The notes under the pieces are model-generated. The model searched no databases. It had not been told where the DNA came from and saw only the letters and a program-made list of their open reading frames with translations. 64,000 nt of DNA from Branchiostoma floridae (taxonomy: Eukaryota; Chordata; Leptocardii; Amphioxiformes; Branchiostomatidae). Positions 25,241 through 37,100 of the stretch are shown in pieces. Both the position numbers and the translations under genes were made by a program. The stretch spans positions 5,093,000 through 5,156,999 of the forward strand of contig NC_049986.1 of assembly GCF_000003815.2 (NCBI RefSeq), in the 5' to 3' direction. Numbering within the stretch: the stretch's first letter is position 1; each line of letters opens with the position of its first letter.

Positions 25241-26982
25241 TGTAAATGCATTTAACGCTAGTTAACCTTTATTCGTTGCGTTTTTTCACCAAGAGTCAGC
25301 TTATTCCAATCTGGCAGAAGAACAAAGCATAATTTCTGTATTCAACATGGTGATAATAATTGTTGTTTACCTTTGTCATTCATCCCGTCCACGATATATT
25401 TTCTCTCCTACCATGCTAATATGAAAATGTCTCAATTTGAAAACACCGTCGCGTTGCGTTGAGAACGACGGCGCTCCCGGAGGGCGTGACCTTTATTCGT
25501 TCTGACGAGACTCGTTATGTTTGTCCGCTGCTAATTACTTTATGCTGAAGCTATTGTTCCTTTCTTGACATGAGTGCTCTAGATTACAAACTTATTCAGG
25601 CAACAAAAAAATCCCGACAACTACCGCTGAGTATTTACCGTCACACGCAGTAGCGCGTTGGTAAAAAAAATGAGGTTGTTGGGTCAGTAGACCGTGACGT
25701 AAAATCGATCCTGGCGCCATGATCGTTCCATGAAACTTATGCACCTTTCGTTGCAACTTGAACGGCGTGCTGTGGCTACTTCCAAGCGGGTAATCATCAG
25801 TTTGCAGTACAACAATCTGTACAGTGTTTTGCAGTGTTTTGCATCTTCCACGCGGCAAAATGTAACCCGATATATTTGTGTCAAAGGTCTATTCCGGCGG
25901 CCAACAACACTAAAGATGAAGGGGTGTGAAGTCTGATATGCCGCTGTTGTCAATGCCCTGGATCAAAGAACGAAAGATTCCACAATAAATGATATAAAAC
26001 ATTGCTGTCAGACTTGTGGTCGACAAATATGCAGTGCAAATCTTGTTATCGGTGTACCATACCCGTACTGAGACAGTTGGTATCGTCTTCAAGGCCGTAT
26101 TTGCAACAGTTTACATGATCTGGCTTGGGACTTTCACATTTTAAAAAAAGGGGACCAGAGTAAAATCAATTAATTTGTCGATGTTCAATATCATTTCCAT
26201 TTTTGGTGGTGCATAAATTGTTTAATAGATGGCTGCTTAATGATCTAAGAGAAAAAGGCGAGTTAGTGAGTTATTAAAGGTAAGTTTAATAAATACCTTT
26301 TAATGTCGTCATCCAATCTTTTTCCCGCGGTTGCGACCGTAGGTTTGTGGGGAAAAAAACATGGCGACGTTCGATCGTGCGCCACAAGTGCGGGAGGTTG
26401 TGGCAACAAAGAGACGGTTTTCGACAATTGATCACACTTTGAGTCTAGTTACTGGTTAGCAACACAAACTTTATTGAGTTGTCTTGTGCATGATAATTGT
26501 GAACTGGAAGCGAATGTGATAGATCTCTGCCATTCCGGCGAACAACACGGTGACGCAATCCTCCCATAGAGCGGTAGGCTATTACAATAAGGGACGGTAC
26601 GTTTTTGACCTCGCTGTTTTCAAATGCGTGGTCATCGGATCCTTTTCATGAATATTCTGAACACTTAAGTCTCTTGGTTATGCATTCCTGTGGTTATTAC
26701 TGATGTTGCATTTACCGTGTCTCCGTAGATTCCCTGTTTTTGAAAAAAACGACTTAAGGTAACTGAACGAATAAAGGTTAACTAGCGTTAAGTTCGCGGG
26801 GATTTAATTTTGCGGTAGCGGGTAAAAGGACTTATCGCAGTGGTTTTACATGTAAGTTCGCGGTAGCACCATGCACTGCAGTCTCTTACTGCCATAGAAA
26901 AATGCTTGCAGTGGTTTTAAATTCCGCGAACATAAAAACCGCGAACATAACACCACCGCGAACATTTCTGAATTTACAGTGG
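25241..26982. mobile_element. MITE of the TGTAAATGCATTT family split by the TTAA element
   Basis: Left fragment ACTGTAAATGCATTTAA ends at 25255; right fragment resumes TTAAGTTCGCGGGGATTTAA at 26788 and runs to about 26982 (GAACATTTCTGAATTTACAG). It also carries the family motifs GCACCATGCACTGCAG and CTCTTACTGCCAT. Confidence 0.65.
25256..26787. mobile_element. TTAA-flanked nonautonomous element nested in a MITE
   Basis: Perfect inverted ends CGCTAGTTAACCTTTATTCG, flanked by TTAA at 25252-25255 and 26788-26791. The host sequence reads ...AAATGCATTTAA on the left and TTAAGTTCGCGG on the right, the broken core of the TGTAAATGCATTT MITE family. TTAA targets suit piggyBac or Kolobok. No transposase ORF of useful length. 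Confidence 0.75.
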
Positions 26983-27053
26983 TAACCGTTATTCACTTGT
27001 GTTTTTGTTACTGTGATACTGTGACATGTTGAAAACATGATATAGCTGACTTA

Positions 27054-27133
27054 GGCCACAGCAAGTAAATTATATGGCTGACATTTTTGCAGTCTGCAGA
27101 GGATGTCATCCATAAAGTGAACTTGCTGTGGCC
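27054..27133. mobile_element. 80-bp Harbinger-like MITE, TTA target site
   Basis: Nearly all inverted repeat (GGCCACAGCAAGTAAATT... and ...AACTTGCTGTGGCC), flanked by TTA at 27051-27053 and 27134-27136. The minimal form of the family; about 245 bp from the ZER1 leader exon donor. Confidence 0.65.
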
Positions 27134-27377
27134 TTATTTCATACAGTAGATGGTGTTGATTCAACTATACGAGGGGCCGAGATTGCTAACGTTACCGATT
27201 TCTTGGAAAGGGGTGGGCAAAAGAAGAAATCACTGGGGGGTCGACATCTCTAGAGGGGAGTGCGAAATATTTGGTCTGCAACATTGTAATGCGGGGACCA
27301 GGTAGAGCTGCTACAACGTTAATGTAAGTCCATTAGAATCAAAATCAAGTTCAGGAGTTCAGACAAGCTTTACTTAC

Positions 27378-27530
27378 ACTCTGCCGTCCTCCTTGGTCAG
27401 ACGTTACGAAGCTTCTCGATAACCTCCTTGAAGCTTGATCGATGCAGAGAAGTCGCTAGTCGCTGTCCGGACTATATTCCTTTCCCGCCGCTGTAGTCAT
27501 ACAGACTTCAGGGCGCTGAAAAACATCTGT
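27378..27530 (-). other. ZER1: Probable ZER1 5' UTR exon
   Basis: A strong minus-strand donor (AGAGT then GTAAGTAAAG, GT at 27377-27376) ends a non-repetitive, relatively GC-rich stretch. Joined to the ZER1 acceptor at 21736 it gives a spliced leader with an in-frame stop and no upstream in-frame ATG. The 5' end is not defined by sequence, and 27530 is only a guess. Inferred from splice signals alone. Confidence 0.5.
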
Positions 27531-28040
27531 AAACACCACCTATGTCAGCCGAATGTCAGATTGGACTGGCAGTAACGTTACAGACCAGCTTGACACAAAA
27601 TAGTTAGGCTAGCGCCAGCAAAGAGTTAAGAGGCTACAGCAAAGTACGCAAAACAACCTGAAGTGAGGATATTACATTCGATAAGATAGGGGTTTCCTCT
27701 CTATCAGTTTTCAATAGTCGCAAATAATACAGCTTGATGATACTTAATATGGCATTCAATAAATATTAACTGTAAATTTTTATCGTACTTCTAGTTAATG
27801 TTTTTTCAAAAGAAACATAATTTGGATATGTTATATTAGCGAACTTGATAGTACTTCCCCCGACTTTTCGGTGCTGAATGAAACCTTCCATATTCGATCT
27901 CACACCGCAGTTTGAGGTCACATTACTTCCTGACACCACCGCGAGCTTCCAGATTACTAAACATCAACTCAGAAAACTGGAGAAACGCCGTTGCAGCAAC
28001 GCCATCGCTGTTTTCATAGTAACAGACAGACGTGCCAGCC
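27379..28040. promoter_or_regulatory. Putative bidirectional promoter between ZER1 and TSEN2
   Basis: The ZER1 leader exon (minus) and the TSEN2 ATG (plus, 28041) face away from each other with about 0.5-0.65 kb between them. I recognise no TATA box at a convincing place and none of the repeat families that fill the neighbouring introns. The role as a shared promoter is inferred from gene arrangement only. Confidence 0.45.
27620..27860. other. AT-rich part of the ZER1-TSEN2 intergenic region
   Basis: No ORF or repeat family recognised. AT-rich around 27720-27840, then more balanced toward the TSEN2 start. Possibly the core of the shared promoter. Confidence 0.3.
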
Positions 28041-28152
28041 ATGGCTGTTCGTGTCCCAGCTACTTTGCACAGAAAGCGTTGGCGACACCACCATGATGCC
28101 GCCCCCCTCCCCATCCCCATTGCTTCATTGACAGGAGTTGCAGCATCAGATG
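28041..28152 (+). CDS. TSEN2: TSEN2 exon 1 (3' end lost in scaffold gap)
   Basis: The ATG at 28041 opens MAVRVPATLHRKRWRHHH and continues DAAPLPIPIA, matching the human start, where a basic RKR stretch is followed by SPLPIPF. The frame is open to the N run at 28153, so the donor must be in the gap or just past it. The next exon needs a single-base overhang from this one. I take 28041 rather than any upstream non-ATG codon as the start. Confidence 0.72.
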
Positions 28153-31100
28153 NNNNNNNNNNNNNNNNNNNNNNNNNNNNNNNNNNNNNNNNNNNNNNNN
28201 NNNNNNNNNNNNNNNNNNNNNNNNNNNNNNNNNNNNNNNNNNNNNNNNNNNNCTTTTGAGCGAGGTATCCTTGTTGGTCGTAAAGTGTAACATTGGTGTT
28301 CAGTACCGCCTATCGTCTTTGCCCAAGGGCACTAGTGCTTTTGTGGCGACGGTGATAGCGTTCGTGATTTGTGATCTGCCGACCCCGGTTCGATTCCGGG
28401 TAGGGGGCATGTTGTTTTCTTTCTGTTCTTACTCGCCCCTCTGGTTGTTTCATAATTATGGAAGGATTGCTAGTACTCTGCCGACCCGGGTTCGGGTTTG
28501 TTACAGGTTTGCGATAGCACAACCTGTTTTGTTTTCGTTAGCGGAGAAGGGCGCCGCCATGTTGTATTATAGGGCGCCGCCATGTTGGATGATGTCAAGG
28601 GAGTGAGGCATGCTGGGAGTGAGGCATGCCGGGAGTGAGGCATGCCGGGAAAGTTTTTGCCATGTTGGGAAAGGTGTCGCCATGTTTGGTGTGGGGCATG
28701 CTGGGCGTGAGGCATCTTGAGGAAGCTGTGGTTATGTTTTGAGCTTGTTGTTGCGGTCTTGTCGGAAGATATTGGGACCACAGTTTCACAGTTTGTTTGT
28801 AACAAGGACAACATAACAACAACATGAGATGGTAGTTTCTAATGCGATTTTGATGTGTTAACGGTGCTGTGGAATATTGTGAACTTGTTGTCACGGACTT
28901 GTCGGAAAGACATGTAGGGACGACAGCCGCACAACAGATGATTAGTCTGTATTAAACAAGGACAACAAATCAACAACAATGGCCATGGGATGGTGGTTTT
29001 ATATGCGATTTTGATGTGTTAACGATACTGTGGAATATGTGAACTTGTTGTGACGGACTTGTCGGAAAGACATGTAGGGACGACAGCCGCACAACAGATG
29101 ATTAGTCTGTATTAAACAAGGACAACAAATCAACAACAACAATGGCCATGGGATGGTGGTTTTATATGCGATTTTGATGTGTTAACGATACTGTGGAATA
29201 TGTGAACTTGTTGTGACGGACTTGTCGGAAAGACATGTAGGGACGACAGCCGCACAACAGATGATTAGTCTGTATTAAACAAGGACAACAAATCAACAAC
29301 AACAATGGCCATGGGATGGTGGTTTTATATGCGATTTTGATGTGTTAACGATACTGTGGAATATGTGAACTTGCTGTGACGGACTTGTCGGAAAGACATG
29401 TAGGGACGACAGCCGCACAACAGATGATTAGTCTGTATTAAACAAGGACAACAAATCAACAACAACAATGGCCATGGGATGGTGGTTTTATATGCGATTT
29501 TGATGTGTTAACGATGCTGTGGAATATGTGAACTTGCTGTGACGGACTTGTCGGAAAGACATGTAGGGACGACAGCCGCACAACAGATGATTAGTCGGTT
29601 TTCAAGAAGGACAACAAAAGAACAACAACAATGGCCATGGGGTGGTGGTTTTATATGCGATTTTGATGTGTTAACGATGCTGTGGAATATGTGAACTTGC
29701 TGTGACGGACTTGTCGGAAAGACATGTAGGGACGACAGCCGCACAACAGATGATTAGTCTGTTTTAAACAAGGACAACAAAACAACAATAATGTGATCGT
29801 GGATTTATGCGATTTTGATGTGTTAACGATGCTGTGGAATATTGTGAACTTGTTGTGACGGACTTGTCGGAAAAACATGTAGGGACGACAGCCGCACAAC
29901 AGATGATTAGTCTTTAATTAGGACAACAAAACAACAATGGGCTGGTGGTTTTGTATGCGATTTTGATGTGTTAACGATGCTGTGGCGCACAACAATGGAT
30001 GACTAGTTTTGTATGCGATTTTGATGTGTTAACGATGCTGTGGAATGTTGTGAACTTGTTGTCACGGACTTGTCGGAAAGACATGTAGGGACGACAGCCG
30101 CACAACAGATGATTAGTCTGTATTAAACACTGGACAACAAATCAACAACAACAATGGCCATGGGATGGTGGTTTTATATGCGATTTTGATGTGTTAACGA
30201 TACTGTGGAATATGTGAACTTGCTGTGACGGACTTGTCGGAAAGACATGTAGGGACGACAGCCGCACAACAGATGATTAGTCGGTTTTCAAGAAGGACAA
30301 CAAAAGAACAACAACAATGGCCATGGGATGGTGGTTTTATATGCGATTTTGATGTGTTAACGATGCTGTGGAATATGTGAACTTGCTGTGACGGACTTGT
30401 CGGAAAGACATGTAGGGACGACAGCCGCACAACAGATGATTAGTCTGTTTTAAACAAGGTCAACAAAACAACAACAATGTGGTGGTGGTTTTTGTATTCG
30501 ATTTTGATGTGTTAACGATGATGTGGAATGTTGTGAACTTGTTGTCATGGACTTGTCGGAAAGACATGTAGGGGCGAGAGCCACACAACAATGATGGTCA
30601 GTCAGTGTTATGGTGGGATAGTGGTTTTGTATGAGATTAAAATGTTATATGAGTCATAGCTGTTAATTTTTGTACATGAAGTTTTGCTTACAATATGGAA
30701 TGATTTGCATTGACAGGGGCGTTTTGGAATTCAACAAGGTAGAATTCGATATGGTAGATGATTCAGAATTGAAATACCTGTTTACCGATGTTTCTGACAA
30801 CGTTTTCCTTTCTGTAATAATCAATGGCATGCTTGGACATGNNNNNNNNNNNNNNNNNNNNNNNNNNNNNNNNNNNNNNNNNNNNNNNNNNNNNNNNNNN
30901 NNNNNNNNNNNNNNNNNNNNNNNNNNNNNNNNNNNNNNNNNNNNNNNNNNNNNNNNNNNNNNNNNNNNNNNNNNNNNNNNNNNNNNNNNNNNNNNNNNNN
31001 NNNNNNNNNNNNNNNNNNNNNNNNNNNNNNNNNNNNNNNNNNNNNNNNNNNNNNNNNNNNNNNNNNNNNNNNNNNNNNNNNNNNNNNNNNNNNNNNNNNN

Positions 31101-34100
31101 NNNNNNNNNNNNNNNNNNNNNNNNNNNNNNNNNNNNNNNNNNNNNNNNNNNNNNNNNNNNNNNNNNNNNNNNNNNNNNNNNNNNNNNNNNNNNNNNNNNN
31201 NNNNNNNNNNNNNNNNNNNNNNNNNNNNNNNNNNNNNNNNNNNNNNNNNNNNNNNNNNNNNNNNNNNNNNNNNNNNNNNNNNNNNNNNNNNNNNNNNNNN
31301 NNNNNNNNNNNNNNNNNNNNNNNNNNNNNNNNNNNNNNNNNNNNNNNNNNNNNNNNNNNNNNNNNNNNNNNNNNNNNNNNNNNNNNNNNNNGTCTGGGTC
31401 GGAGGCACACAGTTCTGGGTTCTGTCTTCTGAGTTGTACGGTCGTAGCTAAAAAGTGCCCGCTCCGGTGCGTGCTAACTGCATATTCGGTCATAAAAAAG
31501 ACTGAATGATTAGCTATTGCAATTGTCGTGAATTTGTTTACATGATAAATGGTAAATAAGCGCAACAAAGAAAGAATGGTATAAATATATTTCAAGTATG
31601 TGCATTATGTTCGCCACCATGTAAAACACGTATCTCTGCATTATTTCCAATGCAGTTAAAAACTCATCAATGAGACCTTACGTACGTTTGTATCGTTTTC
31701 ATTCGAAAATCCACCCTTAGTTTGATTTTGCCCGTCTTCGTCTGAGTCAATTACACTACTTGAATGTATATTCTTTGATACACATGATAGAATAGACAAT
31801 ACATATTCGTATAAGTCAAATAACGCAGACAACACGTGAACGTCAGTCCATGAATTCTCTAACTGGTGTCATTTTTTCGATAGTTGTAGCAGTGCAATCG
31901 CTTGGCTGTACGTGGCTCTGCTCCGGTCTGGCACTTCCTTCTCATGGCCTTGTTCTGTAGGGCGACGTTGTTCCGGGTTTTGCACGGCCCCCACCTTCGG
32001 TCCCATCGTTGCAATTTGCACACGGACGTCGTTCCCTTCAGTGATACAGCTCGTCGTCCAGTGATAGGCATCAGCAACATCCCTTGCGGTGGTAGGAGCT
32101 GTGTGGATCGCTCTAGCCCGACCTGTGCAAAGGTCGAGACACACACACACACACACACATCAACCTGAACGCTCTAGCCGATCGAAATATTCAAACTATT
32201 CCAAAATGATTTGTTTTTTTAATAAGAATCAGGAGAATTAAAATGATAAGAGATATAAGAAGAAGAATGATAAGAAATATAATAATACACGTTTTTTGAA
32301 GTTATCAAATTGAAAATATATCTGTTTTAAAATAGGATATATCTTCTAATGTTACACACAATGTCCTAAATCTGGGACGCAATCCTCTGATGACTGTTTT
32401 CCAGACACTGCATACGACAAGATATATTTCATTTTCAAAGCATCTTTACGGTCTTTGTGACAGTGTTTCTGCTTCGTACAGAAATAATTCTTTGGTGGAG
32501 CAAACTTTGACATTTGATTCAAGTCGAAGCGTCCGTGATGATGAAATTGTTCTTTTCCTTTTCTTTATGATAAGACCCTTCAACAACTCTGCCAAAAAGA
32601 ACGGGTCAAGTGCATTTACCTATCGCTTCATCTCATATCCGCTCCTCGTCGTCCCTTCTTCATGATAATCCTGCTCCTGACATCATCCTACAGCCCCGAC
32701 CTCGTTTCTGCTAAGTTGACATGTAAAAAAAATCAGACCAATCTTGAATTCATGATAGCTTGGACATATTCTACAAGCATTCCTTAGGCTGTGGTGGGGA
32801 CTGGGACAGACTAGGTGACATACATGTTTACAGTAAGCTACGACTTAATTTCCTGTCATTGAAACAGGCAGCTGCGTTCTGACAGTTCCAAAATTTTAGG
32901 AGACAGTTCGTTAAATCATTTACATTTGAAATTTCTTTGCTATGAAATGGAAAACGGTTGTGGTCACGCACTAACCCTTTAAATACACATATTAGAACAC
33001 TTAGTGACTTGCGATAGTTAGACCTGACCAGAGCGTCAAATTAACCGTGAATCAAATTACGTCGCTACAGAAAAAAAAAACACAGACCAATGCGTTGGCT
33101 TACCGCAGCAGAATGTCCAGTTTCTATCCCTTGTTTTAGACATGCCATTGTCTTTTCATGTCAAGATATGTTTATATGTTTATATGGGTTTGGCAGGTTG
33201 CTCTGGAACTGCAAGGACTGTCAATGTTAGGACTTCTAATACCGACGAGGCGGGAGGCCGGCACTCGCGATACACATACAATTATTCTGTCTTAGTACAT
33301 CATATGGAACTTATCGGTCTGGCTTACTCTCAATCTTGATTCGGATTTTCACATTAAAAGAAAACACACATTTGTTGGTCATGGCTAATACGGTGGCGTA
33401 CACTCGCCATTAGTCATAGGTGTCACGGACATGTTCGATAAAATCTCTTGGTGTACTGGAAACAATAAATCATTTTTGCATACATTATTATTTTCAACGA
33501 GCCAGCCTTTTAACATGCACCTACTACTATGATCCTTCAAAATTCTAAGTGGAATACATTGTCATTTGGCCTTTTCTTTTGAGCTTAAAGTGGATCAAGA
33601 GTAACAGTTAGAACCTGTTAGTAGAAAACCCAACCAGAAGCTTTCAGTGCAGTTTTAAGTTTCTTTTTTATCAATTACAACTATTTCTGTTGTCCAATAC
33701 AACAGCGTCATTAATTAATGAATCAAACATACCTGAAAACGACTATGTAAAACTATAGGCCTTTCCTTATCAACAGTTGTCATACAAGCACATCAGGAAT
33801 CTTCAAGGGTCAGAAAATGAACACTTTTTCTGCCGCTTGTGATTTTCACGACATTTGACGTCATTTGGACTAGTATTTATTATTTTTCAATTCTGGGTAT
33901 ATTTGTCATTTGTCTAACTTCCATAAAAAGCCCTAGCCCAAAAGAGACCACAATTCATCTAAATATGACCAAGAGACACCGAGCTATCATTCAATGGTAC
34001 TAGACTAAATTTTTATTTTGCGTTCAGGGTGCGTAACGTTTTTCATATTTTGATCGAAGCTACTGGTTGTGCACAAATGGAATTTTGGGGCGATGCTAAC

Positions 34101-37100
34101 TAGTACAACTTTGTCTGATGTCTGACAAAGACATAATTTGAGAAGGGAATCGTTGTTTTGAATAGCAAAATTATGGGTAAACAGTGATGCTCCCAACAAA
34201 GGTCGAATCAGAGATCGAAACTCGAGGCAGAGATCTCGTATCATTTTATATCATGTATATCATTTTGTAGAAAAATCCCCCCCAAGTGATAATAAAAATA
34301 TAAAGATTGATGTGACTTACTCAGCGTCCACTGTTTGGGCGATCGTCCAGCGACATGACGACGGTAGGAGCAGGCGGGCGCTGAGTTGAGTTACCTTACC
34401 TGGCCGGAGAAGTTAAGGATCGGTGGCCAGGTGGAGGCAATCATTCCTTGCTTCTCAGTCGTGCTTTCTGGACAGTATGTGTTTCAAACTGGATCGATAA
34501 CTTGTGATGACCTTCCAGTCCCTTTTGTAGATGTCTTCGGACGACAACCTTACCAGTGACCCGACTTCTCCGTAGAGATTGTTTCGAGATTCAAAGAACG
34601 TGGCCTGGCCAGCGATGTCTGCGCTGTACTGTTTGGGAGGCCGGCACGGCACAACACTTAGTGTGTTCAGGATTTTTCCTTCCACCATATTCTCAGGAAA
34701 CGGCAGATGCATCTCACGAGGAAGGCATTCATTCTATGAATTTCTCCTGCTTTGCACAGGTTTACAAAGTTCCACTCCTTCAGTGTGCCGATAACGCATG
34801 CAGCGTACCCCTCCATCTTCGTCTTGTTGTTGTTGTTGACGGACAATTTGCCAGAGTTCTCCAGCACTCGAGTCTTGCTACGTGAGCATGTGGCCTTTCC
34901 GATCCTCCTGTCAACCTTCATGTGGGAAAATCTGCCGCTGACGACGAACCCGAAGGCGGTTTTCTGTATCACCACATCCTAGTGACAGCCAATACGAGAC
35001 TTAAAGAACCAGAGAGAAGAGAGAATCACGTGGAAATAATCCAATCACGAGCTTTCTTTGAAGACGTGAAAAACGTTACTCCTGCGATTTCTCCCCGGAA
35101 ATCCACACCGTGAGAAAGCCACCAGGTGCAATCCGAAGAAACAGTTGATTGACATTTGAATGACAGGTCGTGACTCACTCGATATTGTCCGGATTAAGCT
35201 TAAGGTGCCCCAGAGAGACCCGGTCCGGGTCTGGGGGCACGTAGGGGTTACTATCTTTTCAACCCCGTAGCGTAGGCATTTTTCATCCTACTACAACGAA
35301 ACTTGGACACAACTTACAGAAGTATATGTACATAACAGCCATCAAGTTATATTTAAGGAAATAGATCTAGTCAAAGGTTTGAATAAAATTACGGCCGAAT
35401 CTCAACTTCCGGTTTCAAAGACTGCCGTCCGTTTGTCTGAAAGTTATTTAAAAACACATCAAAATATTGCCAAAATGATGGTCACAAGCAGTTATGTGAA
35501 CACAAAGTTAACGTTGTTAAGAATATTTGTTCACAATTCACATATATGTAAGTAAAAAGATTTTAAAAAATATGTCGAAACCAATTAAAAATATTTTAGA
35601 AAATAAGTCGAAACCAAGTAAAAAGATTTTTTTTAAATAAGTCGAAACCAAGTAAAAAGATTTTTAAAAATAAGTCGAAACCGAGTAAAAAGATTTTTAA
35701 AAATAAGTCGAAACCAAGTAAAAAGATTTTTTATAGTTAAGATTTTAAAAAATAAGTCGAAACCAAGTAAAAAGATTTTTAAAAATAAGTCGAAACCAAA
35801 TAAAAAGATTTTAAAAAATAAGTCGAAAGTTTTTTTATAGTAAAAAGATTTTTTTAAAATAAGTCGAAACCAATTAAAAATATTTTAGAAAATTAGTCGA
35901 AACCAAGTAAAAAGATTTTTAAAAATAAGTCGAAAGTTAGTATAAAGATTTTAGCAAATAAGTCGAAACCAAGTAAAAAGATTTTTAAAAATAAGTCAAA
36001 AGTTTTTATAGTAAAAAGATTTAAAAAAATAAGTCGAAAGTTTTTTTATAGTAAAAATATTTTTAAAAATAAATCGAAACCAAGTAAAAACATTTTTAAA
36101 AATATGTCGAAATCAAGTAATAACATTTTTAAAGATAAGTCGAATTTTTTTTATAGTAAAAAGATTTTAGAAAATAAGTCGAAACCAAGTAAAAAGATTT
36201 TAAAAAATAAGTCGAAACCAAGTAAAAAGATTTTTAAAAATAAGTCGAAAGTTTTTTTTATGGTAAAAAGATTTTAAAAAATAAGTCAAAAGTTTTTTAT
36301 AGTAAAAAGATTTTAAAAAATAAGTGGAAACCAAGTAAAAACATTTTTAAAATAAGTCGAAACCAAGTAAAAAGATTTTTAAAAATAAGTCGAAATCAAG
36401 TAATAACATTTTTAAAAATAAATCGAATTTTTTTATAGTAAAAAGATTTTTAAAAATAAGTCGAAACCAAGTAAAAACATTTTTAAAATAAATCGGAACC
36501 AAGTAAAAAGATTTTTAAAAATAAGTCGAAAGTTTTTTTTATGGTAAAAAGATTTTGAAAAATAAGTCAAAAGTTTTTTATAGTAAAAAGATTTTAAAAA
36601 ATAAGTGGAAACCAAGTAAAAACATTTTTTTAAATAAGTCGAAAGTTTTTTTTTTGTAAAAAGATTTTAAAAAATAAGTCGAAAGTTTTTTTATAGTAAA
36701 AAGATTTTAAAAAATAAGTCGAAAGTTTTTTTATAGTAAAAAGATTTTTAAAAACAAGTCGAAACCAATTAAAAATATTTTAGAAAATTAGTCGAAACCA
36801 AGTAAAAAGATTTTAAAAGATAAGTCGAAAGTTTTTTTATAATAAAAAGATTTTAAAAAATAAGTCGAAAGTTAGTAAAAAGATTTTAGAAAATAGGTCG
36901 AAACCAAGTAAAAAGATTTTCAAAAATAAGTCGAAACCAAGTAAAAAGATTTTTAAAAATATGTCGAAACCAATTAAAAATATTCTAGAAAATTAGTCGA
37001 AACCAAGTAAAAAGATTTTAAAGAATAAGTCGAAATTTTTTTTTATAGTGAAAAGATTTTAAAAAATAAGTCGAAACCAAGTAAAAAGATTTTTAAAAAT

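Noticed and set aside
28715-30645. Possible CRISPR array
   Set aside because: Units are 163 bp and repeat over their whole length, without short repeats separated by unique spacers; the DNA is animal.
30663-31595. Open frames of 195-310 codons on both strands
   Set aside because: They are mostly the 550-N gap translated as X; the few real residues match nothing I know.
31859-32168. ORFs of 88-99 codons on both strands
   Set aside because: No recognisable domain, both strands are open, and the frame ends in a CA run.
36433-36615. ORF with FLLGFDLFLKIF-type repeats
   Set aside because: Translation of the AT-rich 33-bp minisatellite.
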